Below are positions 25,548 to 34,450 of a stretch of 64,000 nucleotides of DNA, in pieces. The DNA comes from Gp7-AA10 sp035636095 (GTDB taxonomy: Bacteria; Acidobacteriota; Thermoanaerobaculia; Gp7-AA8): assembly GCA_035636095.1 (NCBI GenBank), contig DASPZU010000007.1, positions 82,792 to 146,791 of the forward strand, given 5' to 3'. The position numbers and the translations under genes were made by a program. Below the pieces are notes generated by a model. That model did not search any database, had not been told where the DNA came from, and worked only from the letters and a program-made list of their open reading frames with translations. Position 1 is the stretch's first letter. Each line of letters begins with the position of its first letter.

Positions 25548-26496
25548 GAATCGCCTCCTGATAAGCGCGGCGAATGGTCTCCACTCCTGCGAAGGCCGAG
25601 ACTAGCATCAGCAGCGTCGATTCCGGCAGATGAAAATTGGTCAGGAGTTTGTCGACCGCCCGGAATTGATAGCCGGGCGTGATGAAGATGTTCGTCTCTT
25701 TTTTCCCCGCTTCAAAATGGCCGCTTTGCTTTGCACTTTCCAGGGCGCGCATGGTCGTCGTTCCAACCGCGACGATCGACTTCGCGGCGTTCAGCCTGGC
25801 GGCGGCCGCCTCGCCGATCTGGTAGCGTTCGCTGTGCATCACGTGGTCGCTGATGTCATCGACCTTCACCGGCTCGAAGGTTCCGATCCCGACATGCAGC
25901 GTGACGCGGACGATCTCGATTCCGCGAGCGGCGATGCGATCGAGAATCTCTTGCGTGAAGTGCAGGCCGGCGGTCGGCGCGGCGATCGCGCCCCGCTCGC
26001 GCGCGTAGATCGTCTGATACGACTCCCGATCACCCGCGGTGGATGGACGCGTGATGTACGGCGGCAGCGGGGCGACGCCGATGCGCTCGACTTCGTCGAT
26101 GTGGCCTTCGAATCGAATCACGATCGTCCCTTCGCTCTTGTCGAGCACACGAGCGGTCAGGCGATCGGAAAAGCGCAGGACGTCGCCGGCGCGCACTCTT
26201 CGAGCCGGTTTGCACCACGCCTCCCAGGTGGTCGGATCGTGCTGTTCCACCAGCAAAACCTCGATGGGACGCCGCATGGCCCCCTTGGGCTCGGCGAAAA
26301 GGCGGGCGGGAATCACGCGCGTGTCGTTGATCACCAGCGTGTCCGACGGTTCGAGACGCTCTGCGAAATGTACAAAATTATCGTGAATAATTTTGTCAGG
26401 CGGCGTCACGACCATCATGCGCGATCGTCCGCGTTCGCGCGGCGTTTGTGCGATGAGCTCGGACGGAAGTTCGTAATGGAAGTCGCTACGTTTCAA
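25495..26496 (-). CDS. queA: S-adenosylmethionine:tRNA ribosyltransferase-isomerase QueA
   Basis: 333 residues, full length. Signatures: SDFHYELPSELIAQ, LVINDTRVIPARL, IAAPTAGLHFTQEIL, TLHVGIGTFEPVK, SERYQIGE, VGTTTMRALES, LLTNFHLPESTLLMLVSAF. It adds the epoxycyclopentane precursor to 7-aminomethyl-7-deazaguanine in tRNA (queuosine pathway). The start is TTG (26496) at the normal position of the initial Met; it directly abuts a tandem-repeat palindrome on its upstream side. No other queuosine genes are nearby. Confidence 0.95.
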   Translation of the reverse strand: MKRSDFHYELPSELIAQTPRERGRSRMMVVTPPDKIIHDNFVHFAERLEPSDTLVINDTRVIPARLFAEPKGAMRRPIEVLLVEQHDPTTWEAWCKPARRVRAGDVLRFSDRLTARVLDKSEGTIVIRFEGHIDEVERIGVAPLPPYITRPSTAGDRESYQTIYARERGAIAAPTAGLHFTQEILDRIAARGIEIVRVTLHVGIGTFEPVKVDDISDHVMHSERYQIGEAAAARLNAAKSIVAVGTTTMRALESAKQSGHFEAGKKETNIFITPGYQFRAVDKLLTNFHLPESTLLMLVSAFAGVETIRRAYQEAIRERYLFYSYGDCMFINP

Positions 26497-26560
26497 GGTT
26501 GCTGGGTTGCTCGGTTGCTGGGGTTGCTCAGTAACTCAGAAACTCAGCAACCAAGCAACC
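26495..26560. repeat. Inverted repeat of tandem 8-nt units (GGTTGCTG / CAGCAACC type)
   Basis: The left arm repeats GTTGCTGG-like units four times; the right arm has AACTCAGC and AACCAAGC units before CAACCATAC. It fills nearly all of the 79 bp between divergent queA and mogA/moaB, and the mogA -10 box (TACAAT) emerges from its right edge. Confidence 0.75.
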
Positions 26561-26561
26561 A

Positions 26562-26575
26562 TACAATACGCAGTC
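26562..26575 (+). promoter_or_regulatory. Start-proximal -10 box of the MogA/MoaB gene
   Basis: TACAAT at 26562-26567, 8 nt before GTG 26576, with no Shine-Dalgarno. The -35 region would lie inside the tandem-repeat palindrome. Confidence 0.5.
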
Positions 26576-27076
26576 GTGATCAAAGCACGAGTGATCACCT
26601 GCTCCGACAGCGCTGCCGAAGGCACGCGCGAAGATCGTTCCGGACCGGCTGTGCGCGACATCCTGGAGAAGAACGGATACGACGTCGACGCGGTTGTCAT
26701 CGTTCACGATGATTGCGACGCCATCGCCACCGCCATCGAAAACGGCACCGGCGACGGCGCGCGACTGGTGGTCACGACCGGCGGCACCGGCATCGCGCCG
26801 CGGGACGTCACTCCGGAGGCCACCATGCGCGTGTGCGAACGCCTGGTTCCGGGATTCGGTGAGCTGATGCGCAGCACCTCGCTCGCCAAAACGCCCATGG
26901 CGTCGCTCTCGCGCGCGCAGGCGGCCACGCGCGGCTCGGCCCTGGTCGTGAATCTTCCCGGCTCACCGAACGGCGCGCGCGAAAATCTGGAAGCGATACT
27001 GCATTTGCTGCCCCATGCTCTCGAATTGTTGTCGGGGAATCGCGTGGATCACGAAGGGATGAGGGCGGAGGGATGA
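26576..27076 (+). CDS. Molybdenum cofactor biosynthesis protein, MogA/MoaB family
   Basis: 166 residues. ITCSDSAAEGTREDRSGPA, VVTTGGTGIAPRDVTPEA and VVNLPGSPNGARENLEAIL define the MoCF_biosynth fold. MogA adenylylates molybdopterin before molybdate insertion; MoaB can do the same. No other moa/moe genes are present, so which name applies cannot be settled. GTG 26576 is used as start; the longer reading from 26507 is repeat sequence. The last seven codons (GMRAEG and stop) are supplied by GGGATGA repeat units. Confidence 0.85.
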   Translation: MIKARVITCSDSAAEGTREDRSGPAVRDILEKNGYDVDAVVIVHDDCDAIATAIENGTGDGARLVVTTGGTGIAPRDVTPEATMRVCERLVPGFGELMRSTSLAKTPMASLSRAQAATRGSALVVNLPGSPNGARENLEAILHLLPHALELLSGNRVDHEGMRAEG

Positions 27077-27128
27077 GGGATGAATAAGGTCCGCGCCACC
27101 TCAGCCCTCAGCCCTCATCCCTCATCCC
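27056..27128. repeat. Inverted repeat of four heptamers per arm (GGGATGA / TCATCCC)
   Basis: Left arm: GGGATGA, GGGCGGA, GGGATGA, GGGATGA (27056-27083). A 17-nt loop follows. Right arm: TCAGCCC, TCAGCCC, TCATCCC, TCATCCC (27101-27128). The element overlaps the 3' end of the MogA/MoaB gene, whose TGA stop lies in the third unit, and precedes namZ. Confidence 0.85.
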
Positions 27129-27141
27129 TTGGAGCGACGCA

Positions 27142-28338
27142 ATGAGCGTTCGTCCCGGCCTCGAAGTTCTGCTCGATGATCCTCGCCCGATCGCCGGCAA
27201 AAAAATCGGCCTGGTCACGAATCAGAGCGCGGTCACCACCGATCTGCGCCACGCCGTCCGCCTGCTTCATGCCGGCCGCGGATGGAAGTTGATTGCGCTG
27301 TTCGGTCCCGAGCACGGCATCTGGGGCGAAGCCCAGGACATGGAGGGAGTCGAGCAGTCGGTCGATCCCCTCACCGGGCTGACCGTCTATTCGCTGTACG
27401 GACGCAGCGAGAAAGATCTGGCACCGCGACGCGAGGTCCTCAGGACGCTCGATGCTTTGGTGATCGATCTGCAGGACATCGGATCGCGTTACTACACCTT
27501 CATTTACACCATGGCGCTGTGCATGCGCGAGGCCGCGCCGATCGGATTGCCGGTGATCGTCCTCGACCGGCCTAATCCGATCGACGGCGTGCATCTGGAA
27601 GGAAACATCCGAGAGGAGAAGTACTCCAGCTTCGTCGGGATGTTCCCGCTCCCCACCCGTCACGGCATGACGCCCGGCGAGCTGGCGCGCTACTTCAACA
27701 ACGTCTTCAAGCTCAATTCCAATCTGATCGTCATTCCGATGCGCGGATGGCGGCGGGGAATGTGGTGGGGCGATACCGGTCTGCCATGGGTGATCCCCTC
27801 GCCCAACATGCCGACTGTTTTCACGGCAACGGTTTATCCCGGCATGTGTCTGGTCGAAGGAACTAACCTCAGCGAAGGGCGCGGCACGACCCATCCCTTC
27901 GAATTCCTCGGTGCGCCGTGGCTGGAGCCCTTCAAGCTGGCCGAAAGACTCAACGCCGTCGGCTTGCCGGGCGTGCGATTCCGGCCGCACTACTTTCTGC
28001 CGAAATTTCAGAAGCACAGCGGAAAAGTGTGCGGCGGCGTGGAGCTGCACGTCACCAATCGCTGGGCCTTCGAGCCTTATCGCACCGGACTGTGGTGCGT
28101 CAAAGTCGCCCGCGACGCCAATCCAGAAAAATTCGACTGGCGGCGCGAGACCTACGAGTTCGTCTCCGATCGCCTGGCCATCGACCTTCTCGCCGGAAGC
28201 GATCGCTATCGAAAATTAGTCGAAGACGGCGGCAGCCCCGATGAGTGGGTGGCGGAGTGGGAGGAAGGACTGCGCGATTTCGCGGGCACGCGGGAGGAGT
28301 TTCTGTTGTACCGCGCGACCGATCCCCACTGGGCGTAG
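27142..28338 (+). CDS. namZ: NamZ-type exo-beta-N-acetylmuramidase (DUF1343)
   Basis: 398 residues. KKIGLVTNQSAVT, ALFGPEHGIWGEAQ, VIDLQDIGSRYYTFIYTM, VLDRPNPIDG, WVIPSPNMPT, VYPGMCLVEGTNLSEGRGTT are the conserved blocks of DUF1343, whose Bacillus member removes terminal MurNAc from muropeptides. No signal peptide is seen, so a role in cytoplasmic recovery of cell-wall sugars is possible. GGAG lies 7 nt before the ATG; the inverted heptamer repeat lies just upstream. Confidence 0.9.
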   Translation: MSVRPGLEVLLDDPRPIAGKKIGLVTNQSAVTTDLRHAVRLLHAGRGWKLIALFGPEHGIWGEAQDMEGVEQSVDPLTGLTVYSLYGRSEKDLAPRREVLRTLDALVIDLQDIGSRYYTFIYTMALCMREAAPIGLPVIVLDRPNPIDGVHLEGNIREEKYSSFVGMFPLPTRHGMTPGELARYFNNVFKLNSNLIVIPMRGWRRGMWWGDTGLPWVIPSPNMPTVFTATVYPGMCLVEGTNLSEGRGTTHPFEFLGAPWLEPFKLAERLNAVGLPGVRFRPHYFLPKFQKHSGKVCGGVELHVTNRWAFEPYRTGLWCVKVARDANPEKFDWRRETYEFVSDRLAIDLLAGSDRYRKLVEDGGSPDEWVAEWEEGLRDFAGTREEFLLYRATDPHWA

Positions 28339-28408
28339 CGCAGTTGCGCAGTCTCGCGGTCTCGTGGTCTATACACCGCGAGACCTCGCAACTGCGAGAC
28401 CGCGATAC
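28339..28408. repeat. Inverted repeat of 8-nt units (GTCTCGCG / CGCGAGAC)
   Basis: GTCTCGCGGT (28351-28360) is perfectly inverted at 28375-28384 (ACCGCGAGAC), and CAGTTGCG is mirrored by CGCAACTG. It fills the gap between namZ and the pseudouridine synthase gene. Confidence 0.8.
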
Positions 28409-28411
28409 CTA

Positions 28412-29080
28412 ATGCTCGAAATACTCTACGAGGATGATGCCCTCCTGTTCATCAACAAACCTCCCGACATCGTCGTGCAACGCTCGTACGATCAGAACGA
28501 GCCTGTCCTTCTCGAGCTCGCGGAAACGCATGCCGGCAAGCTTTTTCTGATGCAGCGGCTCGATCGCGGAACGAGCGGTGTGATCTTTTTTTCCAGGCTC
28601 GCCGAGATCAACTCGAAGCTCACGCGCCAATTCGAGACCAGGCGCATTCGCAAGCGCTATCTGGCTCTGTGCGAGGGTCCACTGGCCGAAAGGCAGATCG
28701 TCGACGCAGCGCTCGCGCGCATCGGTCCGATTGCATTTGGTGTTCGCGAGGGAGGCCGAACTGCCAAAACATCGATCCAGCCGCTGCGCCCGACTCGAAA
28801 CGGATCGCTCGTGGCCGTCGAGTTACAGACCGGGCGGACACATCAAATCCGGGTGCATCTGGCAGCGATCGGGCATCCGATCATCGGTGACTGGCTCTAC
28901 GGTATGAGGAATGCGCCACGACCCATGTTGCATGCCGCCGAGCTCGCTATGGTGCATCCACTGACAAACGAGCCACTTCGCGTCTCCGCACCCCCACCCC
29001 GCGACTTTTGGAAGGTCGCCGAAGAGCGCGAAATCGTGTCTAGGGGCGAGGACATAATGACCCTTGCGGAGTGCAGCTAA
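28412..29080 (+). CDS. RluA-family pseudouridine synthase
   Basis: 222 residues, catalytic domain only (no S4 domain). EILYEDDALLFINKPPDIVV, the catalytic Asp loop MQRLDRGTSGVIFF (usual HRLDRxTSG, here Q for H), RKRYLALCEG and GRTHQIRVHLAAIGHPIIGD are all present. It isomerises uridine in rRNA or tRNA; the site cannot be told. The start ATG follows the inverted repeat directly. Confidence 0.88.
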   Translation: MLEILYEDDALLFINKPPDIVVQRSYDQNEPVLLELAETHAGKLFLMQRLDRGTSGVIFFSRLAEINSKLTRQFETRRIRKRYLALCEGPLAERQIVDAALARIGPIAFGVREGGRTAKTSIQPLRPTRNGSLVAVELQTGRTHQIRVHLAAIGHPIIGDWLYGMRNAPRPMLHAAELAMVHPLTNEPLRVSAPPPRDFWKVAEEREIVSRGEDIMTLAECS

Positions 29081-29143
29081 AGTATTGAATCCGCTAGAAT
29101 AAACGTGCACGGACGGTCGTTACCGAATGCATAGGAGATCGCC

Positions 29144-29581
29144 ATGAGACTCTGGAGCAAGATCGCAATCGTCCTTGCATTCGTGCCGCTGATCGCGTCA
29201 GCGCAATACAAGGACCTCGACACCGCGCTTTCGAATTTGACACGCGGCTTCGGAAGTGGTGAGCCGCAGGCGGTGGTCTCTGGAATCGGCGATGGAGACC
29301 AGGTGATCCTGCAGTTTCCGGGGTTGATCGAGCAGAGCGGCTCGAATGCCTACGGCCGCGATCAGGCTGCCTACCTGCTGGACGGGCTCTTCGGACGCGT
29401 GCATCCAAGCGGATTCGAGCAGCAGAGCGCGCGCAAGTTCAGCTCGGAAGCGCAGTATCAGATCAAGGGCACCTGGACGATTCAGAACGCCGGCAAGACC
29501 GAAGGTCGCGAGCTTTACATTACTCTGCACAACAAGAATGACCGCTGGTCCATCCTCTCCGTCAGGTCCGCGGGCAAGTAA
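29144..29581 (+). CDS. Exported hypothetical protein (NTF2-like/DUF4783-like)
   Basis: 145 residues: signal peptide MRLWSKIAIVLAFVPLIASA, then a cone-like alpha+beta domain (LSNLTRGFGSGEPQAVVSGI ... SEAQYQIKGTWTI ... RELYITLHNKNDRWSILSV). The pattern resembles DUF4783/NTF2-like periplasmic proteins; function unknown. It has a Shine-Dalgarno (AGGAGA) and a separate -10 (TAGAAT near 29093), so unlike many neighbours it is leadered. It overlaps the downstream kinase start. Confidence 0.7.
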   Translation: MRLWSKIAIVLAFVPLIASAQYKDLDTALSNLTRGFGSGEPQAVVSGIGDGDQVILQFPGLIEQSGSNAYGRDQAAYLLDGLFGRVHPSGFEQQSARKFSSEAQYQIKGTWTIQNAGKTEGRELYITLHNKNDRWSILSVRSAGK

Positions 29582-32500
29582 CAACCGGTTCGGTCGCGTC
29601 GTTTCTTCGATCGCCGTCGCGCTTGCGACGGCGATTTGTCTTTTCGCGCAACTCCATCGCCCCGCGACGTCTGCCATCGTGCTGTTGCTGGCGATCGCGG
29701 CGTTGGTCCTGGCGCGCGACCGCATCGTCGCGACGGCGGCCTTGTTTCTGATCGGAGTGGCCGCCATCGATGCCGTCACATTTGTGGTGGCGGCGCGCGT
29801 CAGCCGCAACTTCGCTGAGCGGTCGGCCTCGCACGTCGACCGCGAGATGCAGCGGGTCGGTCGCGATATCGCGGGCATCGAGGCGCAGCTGCAGGCCAGC
29901 GCCGATCGCGTGGCATCCGCCATTGCGGCGCGGCCTGACCTCACCCGGCCGCAGATGTTTCGCCTCCTCGAGATGCAGCCGCGCCACGCGACGCGTGGAA
30001 TGCGGATTGTCGGTCCCAATGGAAATGTGCTGGCGTGGTGGGGTGACGAGCTCCGCGTGACCGGCAACCTCATCTACCAGTTCGACGTCAGCAATTTGTA
30101 CATCACGCGATCGCATGCGCTGGTCAACGCGCCGCTGGTCGTCCAGGCGTTCCAGCGCATTCCGAATCAGGCGCGAGCGCACTCGTTTCTCGACCAGGAC
30201 GACGACTGGATCGTGAGCACGATCTTTCACGCCGGAGTGCTGAAGCAGGAACCGGGCACGAGGCGCTACGCGATCGCGAAGCATTCCGATGCGTCGCTGT
30301 TCATCGACGTCCTCCCCCACACGCGGCCGGAGATCGTGGCAAATACGCAAATCGTCGGCCGCGATGCCGCCGCGATTCTCCTGGCGCTGGCGGCGCTGGT
30401 GATCGCATGGCGGACGCGCCAATCGACGATTCTCACGGCGATTCTGATTGCCGTGGCCCGGGTCGCGCTGCTGCCGCTGCGATTCGAAGCCGATCCGTGG
30501 CACATCTTCGGTTTCGACATCTACGCATCGCGCATGCTCGATGGGTTCAGCCGGTCGCCATTCGATCTGTTGTTGACCGCTGCTGCCGTCCTCGCCATCG
30601 TCACCGTCTTCAATCGACGGGTGCCCAGCCCGCGCGTGCAGGTCGCGCGCGGCCTTCTGACGGTGGCGGCCGGGGCCGGCTTCGTGCTCTTTCTTCGCAA
30701 CCTGGTCGACAACTCCCGCGTATCGCCCATCCCCGATCACATCGTCCCGCTGTCCGTCGCCCAGGGCGTGCTGCTGCTGGCAATGTTGTGCTTCGGATTT
30801 GCGGTGGTCGGACTGGCACCGCGATTCGGAGTGCGTCATCGCGTCTTGCGCCTGTTCACGTCCGCCTTCGCGGTGGTGCTGCTGAGTTACATCCCGCTCA
30901 CCATCTTCGAAACGTCGAGCGCGCGGAAATTCGTCGCGGAAACCTATGCGCCCCTGGTGATCGGCGAGGCCGGTCAGCTGCGCACGATGATCGAGGACAT
31001 GTTGACCAACCAGTTTTCGCGCGTCGACCTGAGCACGATCCTGGCCGACGACTACACCCGGATGGATCTGCAAGACCTCGCCTACGCCTTATGGTTGCAC
31101 TCCGATCTCTCCAGGCTGCGCATTCCGGCCGTCATCACCGTCAACGACATCTTCGATCATCCGCTGAGTCGATTCGGCGTCGGGCTGCCGCAGTTCAGCG
31201 AGCGGCGTTCGGAGAGGGGCGCGGAGGTCTTGCAAGTCGGAACGCTGCGCCGAGTCCTCATGCATCACGATTTCGACGTTGCCACCTTCGGGATTCCGAT
31301 CGGCGAAGGGAGCGTCCACGTCGTCAATCCCGCCGACCCCGGCGCGACCGCCACCTACTCCGACATCTACCGCGACTTTTTCGAGCCGGCATTTGCCGAT
31401 ACGACCAGCGGCTTGCGCGCCCAACCTGCGCCGACGGTGTACGAGAAGAACGGCAATGCCCGCGGACCCTCGACCGTGAAGCTGCCGCAGAGTCCGGAGC
31501 GATATTTCTCGATGCTCAAAAGCCGGCAAGGCTTGTGGGTCAGCGCCGCGCAAGGTTCGTCGGTCTATCTTCGGCGAAGCGATGACGTGCTGTACGCATT
31601 TCCGCTGCAGGTCCCCACGCGCGTCGAGCAAGTGCGGCGTGTGGGCAGCGTCGCGATCTGGGCGATCGCGTTTGTCCTGGTCGCGATCGCGATCGGCTCT
31701 CTTCCGCTCATCGCGGCGATCGTCCGCGGTTTCCCGCGCAGTCTCGATTTCCGTACGCGCACCTCGGTTTACTTCACGGCAGTCGTGCTTCTGCCGTTGA
31801 TTCTGTTCGTGATTTTTGTCCGCGCCTATCTGGGCGATCGTTTGAAATCGGAATACAACGACCGCGCCCAGACGGCTCTCAACACCGCCGAGCGGGTGAT
31901 CGAAGACTATCTCGCGTCGACCAACTCCGCGCGGCCGGAGCAGGTCCTGGACGACGACGTGCTGAGCTGGCTGGCGCTGGTGATCGGTCACGATCTGCAT
32001 CTCTATCGCGACGAACAGCTCATCGCGTCGAGCCGGCGCGATCTCTTTGCGGCGCACGTCGATTCCGAGAGGTTGCCGGGCGAAGTCTATTCGGCGATCG
32101 TGATTCGCGGCCGGCAGATCTCGCGCGCGCAACACACCTCGGGCTCTGCGCAGTTCATCGAGATCTACAGCCCGATCACGCTGGCATCGGGACAGAATTA
32201 CACGCTGGCACTTCCGTTCATCGTCCAGGCGCGGCAGATTCAGGCGCAGGTCAACGATCTCGCCACCACCATCTACATGCTGCTGGTCTTCATCGTCCTG
32301 GCGGCCATCGGAGTTGCCTATCGCGCCGCACGCACCGTCACACGACCGGTGCAGGCGCTGGTGGGAGGAGCGCGCGCGGTCGCGCGGGGCGAGTTCGATA
32401 TCGATGTCCGCGTCCCTCACGATCCCGACCTGGGCCTCCTGGTCACGACCTTTCGCGATATGGCGCAATCGATTCGCAGGCAGCAGAACGATCTGCGCCA

Positions 32501-33467
32501 CGAGCGCGATCGGCTGCAGACGCTGCTCGAGAACATCAACGCGGCTGTGGTTGTGCTCGACGGACAGATGCAAGTCGTCGCCACGAACCTGGCCGCGCGC
32601 AAGCTTTTCGGCGCGGCCATCCGATTGCATCCGCCGGTCCGCGATTTTCTTGCCAATCACCGGCAGCGGCGCGTGGAATCGGCAGAACTCGAGCTGAACG
32701 TCGAGGCAGCCGCGCGCACGTTCCGCGTTTCGATCGTTCCGCTGCCCGACACCGACGAAGAGATGTTGATCGCCGAGGATGTGACGGAGATTCTGAGGTC
32801 GGAGAGGCTCGAGGCATGGGGCGAGATGGCGCGCCAGGTTGCGCATGAAATCAAGAATCCGCTCACCCCAATTCAACTGACCGCCGAGCATCTGCGCGCC
32901 GTCGCCGAGCGCAATGATGCCGAGCTGCCGACGCTGGTGAAATCTGCCGTCGACAACATCCTGCGGCAAGTGGTGATGCTGCGCGAGACGTCGAAGGAGT
33001 TCAGCGACTACGCGTCGCTGCGCCAGGTGCAGAAGAGGCCGCTGAATCTGCGCCGGCTGTTGGAAGAAATCGCTTCGAGCTACGCCAACAGCCGCCAGCG
33101 TGGCATCGACTTCCGGGCCGAGATCGCGACTTCCACGCCGGCGCAGTTCGCAGGAGACTCGCGAATGCTGCGCGGCGCCATCGCGAACCTGATCGAGAAC
33201 GCCTTCCAGGCCGCTCCCGGGGGCATTGTTCGCCTCGGCAGCCACGTCCTTGACTCGAAAGTGGTCGTTTCCGTCGAGGACAACGGGCCGGGCGTCCCGC
33301 CCGAAGTTCTGCCTCGCATATTTGATCCATACTTCTCGACAAAATCCGCCGGTACCGGCCTCGGCCTCGCCATTACCCGAAAGGCCGTCGAGGAGCATGG
33401 GGGCTCAATCCGCGCCGAGAATCTCAACCCGGGGTTCCGTGTTTCGATTGAGTTACCGGTGAAATAG
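29538..33467 (+). CDS. Giant NtrY-like sensor histidine kinase
   Basis: About 1,309 residues if the ATG at 29538 is used (44-bp overlap with the previous gene); no later ATG, GTG or TTG precedes the first TM. Architecture: TM pair around an extracytoplasmic region (about 15-275), a block of about eight TM helices (about 275-460), a large second sensor loop (460-690), TM at about 700 and 745, a periplasmic segment, TM at about 905, HAMP (TRPVQALVGGARAVARGEFD, about 930), PAS-like linker, HisKA with VAHEIKNPLTPIQLTAEHL (phospho-His about 1,102), HATPase (NLIENAFQA, EDNGPGVP, GTGLGLAI). The HEIKNPLTPIQ form is typical of NtrY. No response regulator lies nearby. Confidence 0.85.
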   Translation: MTAGPSSPSGPRASNNRFGRVVSSIAVALATAICLFAQLHRPATSAIVLLLAIAALVLARDRIVATAALFLIGVAAIDAVTFVVAARVSRNFAERSASHVDREMQRVGRDIAGIEAQLQASADRVASAIAARPDLTRPQMFRLLEMQPRHATRGMRIVGPNGNVLAWWGDELRVTGNLIYQFDVSNLYITRSHALVNAPLVVQAFQRIPNQARAHSFLDQDDDWIVSTIFHAGVLKQEPGTRRYAIAKHSDASLFIDVLPHTRPEIVANTQIVGRDAAAILLALAALVIAWRTRQSTILTAILIAVARVALLPLRFEADPWHIFGFDIYASRMLDGFSRSPFDLLLTAAAVLAIVTVFNRRVPSPRVQVARGLLTVAAGAGFVLFLRNLVDNSRVSPIPDHIVPLSVAQGVLLLAMLCFGFAVVGLAPRFGVRHRVLRLFTSAFAVVLLSYIPLTIFETSSARKFVAETYAPLVIGEAGQLRTMIEDMLTNQFSRVDLSTILADDYTRMDLQDLAYALWLHSDLSRLRIPAVITVNDIFDHPLSRFGVGLPQFSERRSERGAEVLQVGTLRRVLMHHDFDVATFGIPIGEGSVHVVNPADPGATATYSDIYRDFFEPAFADTTSGLRAQPAPTVYEKNGNARGPSTVKLPQSPERYFSMLKSRQGLWVSAAQGSSVYLRRSDDVLYAFPLQVPTRVEQVRRVGSVAIWAIAFVLVAIAIGSLPLIAAIVRGFPRSLDFRTRTSVYFTAVVLLPLILFVIFVRAYLGDRLKSEYNDRAQTALNTAERVIEDYLASTNSARPEQVLDDDVLSWLALVIGHDLHLYRDEQLIASSRRDLFAAHVDSERLPGEVYSAIVIRGRQISRAQHTSGSAQFIEIYSPITLASGQNYTLALPFIVQARQIQAQVNDLATTIYMLLVFIVLAAIGVAYRAARTVTRPVQALVGGARAVARGEFDIDVRVPHDPDLGLLVTTFRDMAQSIRRQQNDLRHERDRLQTLLENINAAVVVLDGQMQVVATNLAARKLFGAAIRLHPPVRDFLANHRQRRVESAELELNVEAAARTFRVSIVPLPDTDEEMLIAEDVTEILRSERLEAWGEMARQVAHEIKNPLTPIQLTAEHLRAVAERNDAELPTLVKSAVDNILRQVVMLRETSKEFSDYASLRQVQKRPLNLRRLLEEIASSYANSRQRGIDFRAEIATSTPAQFAGDSRMLRGAIANLIENAFQAAPGGIVRLGSHVLDSKVVVSVEDNGPGVPPEVLPRIFDPYFSTKSAGTGLGLAITRKAVEEHGGSIRAENLNPGFRVSIELPVK

Positions 33468-33481
33468 AATCATTGCTTCCG

Positions 33482-34450
33482 ATGAAACGACTGCTTCTGG
33501 CAATCCTGCTCGTGGTCTCTGCGCCTCTGGCACAAGGCGAAGGCCCGATCGACGAAACGCGCTTCACGCTGCGCGAGGAGCTCCTGCGCCTGATCAACCG
33601 CGATCGGAAGCAGTTCGGCCTGCAGCCGGTGAAACTCGACCCATTGGCGTCCGTGGTCGCCGATGCGTACTGCCGCGATCAAATTCGCAACGGCACCACC
33701 GGCCATTACACGACCGACGGGCAGGCTCCGTACATGCGCTACTCATTTGCGGGCGGCAACGATGGTGTCAGCGAAAACGCGGCGGCATGGTCGGCCAATT
33801 ACAACTTCTCCGACCGCGCGCTGTACGAAATGATGCGGCGTTCCGAGGATGCCATGATGCGGGAGGTGGCACCGCATGATGGCCATCGCCGCACCATCCT
33901 CGACCCGTTCGCAACGCACGTCGGAATCGGCCTGGCATGGGACCGCGGCGAGTTTCGTCTGACCCAGGAGTTCATCCGCCGCTACGTCGATTGGGTCCGG
34001 CCGCTGCCGCGAAGCGCATCCGTCGGTGACCAGATTTTGTGCAGCGGGCGGCCGGCGACGGGATATGCGATCGAAGCGATCACCGTACATCACGAGCCGT
34101 TTCCGCAGCCGATCGCGCCGGTGACCGCGAACGCCATGACGACCTACTCGCTGCCCGACGCGCGGCGCGAGTACCTGCCTCGCCTTCGCAATCGTGTCAG
34201 CATGACGTCGGCCGGATCGATCCAGGAAGTGCGCGAGGTTTACAGCGACGGGCGTCGCGGAGATTTTCCGGTCAAGGATGACGGGGGCTTCGCGTTCGTC
34301 GTTCCTCTTCCGGACGGCCCGGGCATTTACACCATCGTGGTGTGGGTCAAGGTGCAAGGCGCGCGGGACGCGATCGCGGCCAGCAACGTTTCGCTGCGCG
34401 TCTACGGTGCCGGCGACGGTGCCGCCATCAGCGCTTTTTCGCAGCGCTAG
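33482..34450 (+). CDS. Exported CAP/SCP-domain protein
   Basis: 322 residues from ATG 33482. Signal peptide MKRLLLAILLVVSAPLAQG, then a CAP domain: LREELLRLINRDRKQFGLQPV, ADAYCRDQIRNGTTGHYTTDG, SENAAAW, HDGHRRTILDPFATHVGIGL. The C-terminal third is a beta-rich extension (SAGSIQEVREVYSDGRRGDF, IYTIVVWVKVQ). Such bacterial secreted proteins have unknown biochemical roles. TAGAAT lies 11 nt upstream. The TAG stop is the first three bases of a perfect terminator palindrome. Confidence 0.8.
   Translation: MKRLLLAILLVVSAPLAQGEGPIDETRFTLREELLRLINRDRKQFGLQPVKLDPLASVVADAYCRDQIRNGTTGHYTTDGQAPYMRYSFAGGNDGVSENAAAWSANYNFSDRALYEMMRRSEDAMMREVAPHDGHRRTILDPFATHVGIGLAWDRGEFRLTQEFIRRYVDWVRPLPRSASVGDQILCSGRPATGYAIEAITVHHEPFPQPIAPVTANAMTTYSLPDARREYLPRLRNRVSMTSAGSIQEVREVYSDGRRGDFPVKDDGGFAFVVPLPDGPGIYTIVVWVKVQGARDAIAASNVSLRVYGAGDGAAISAFSQR

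Noticed and set aside
26495..28408. CRISPR array
   Set aside because: Repeats are 7-8 nt tandem units without 30-nt spacers, and no cas genes occur in the window.
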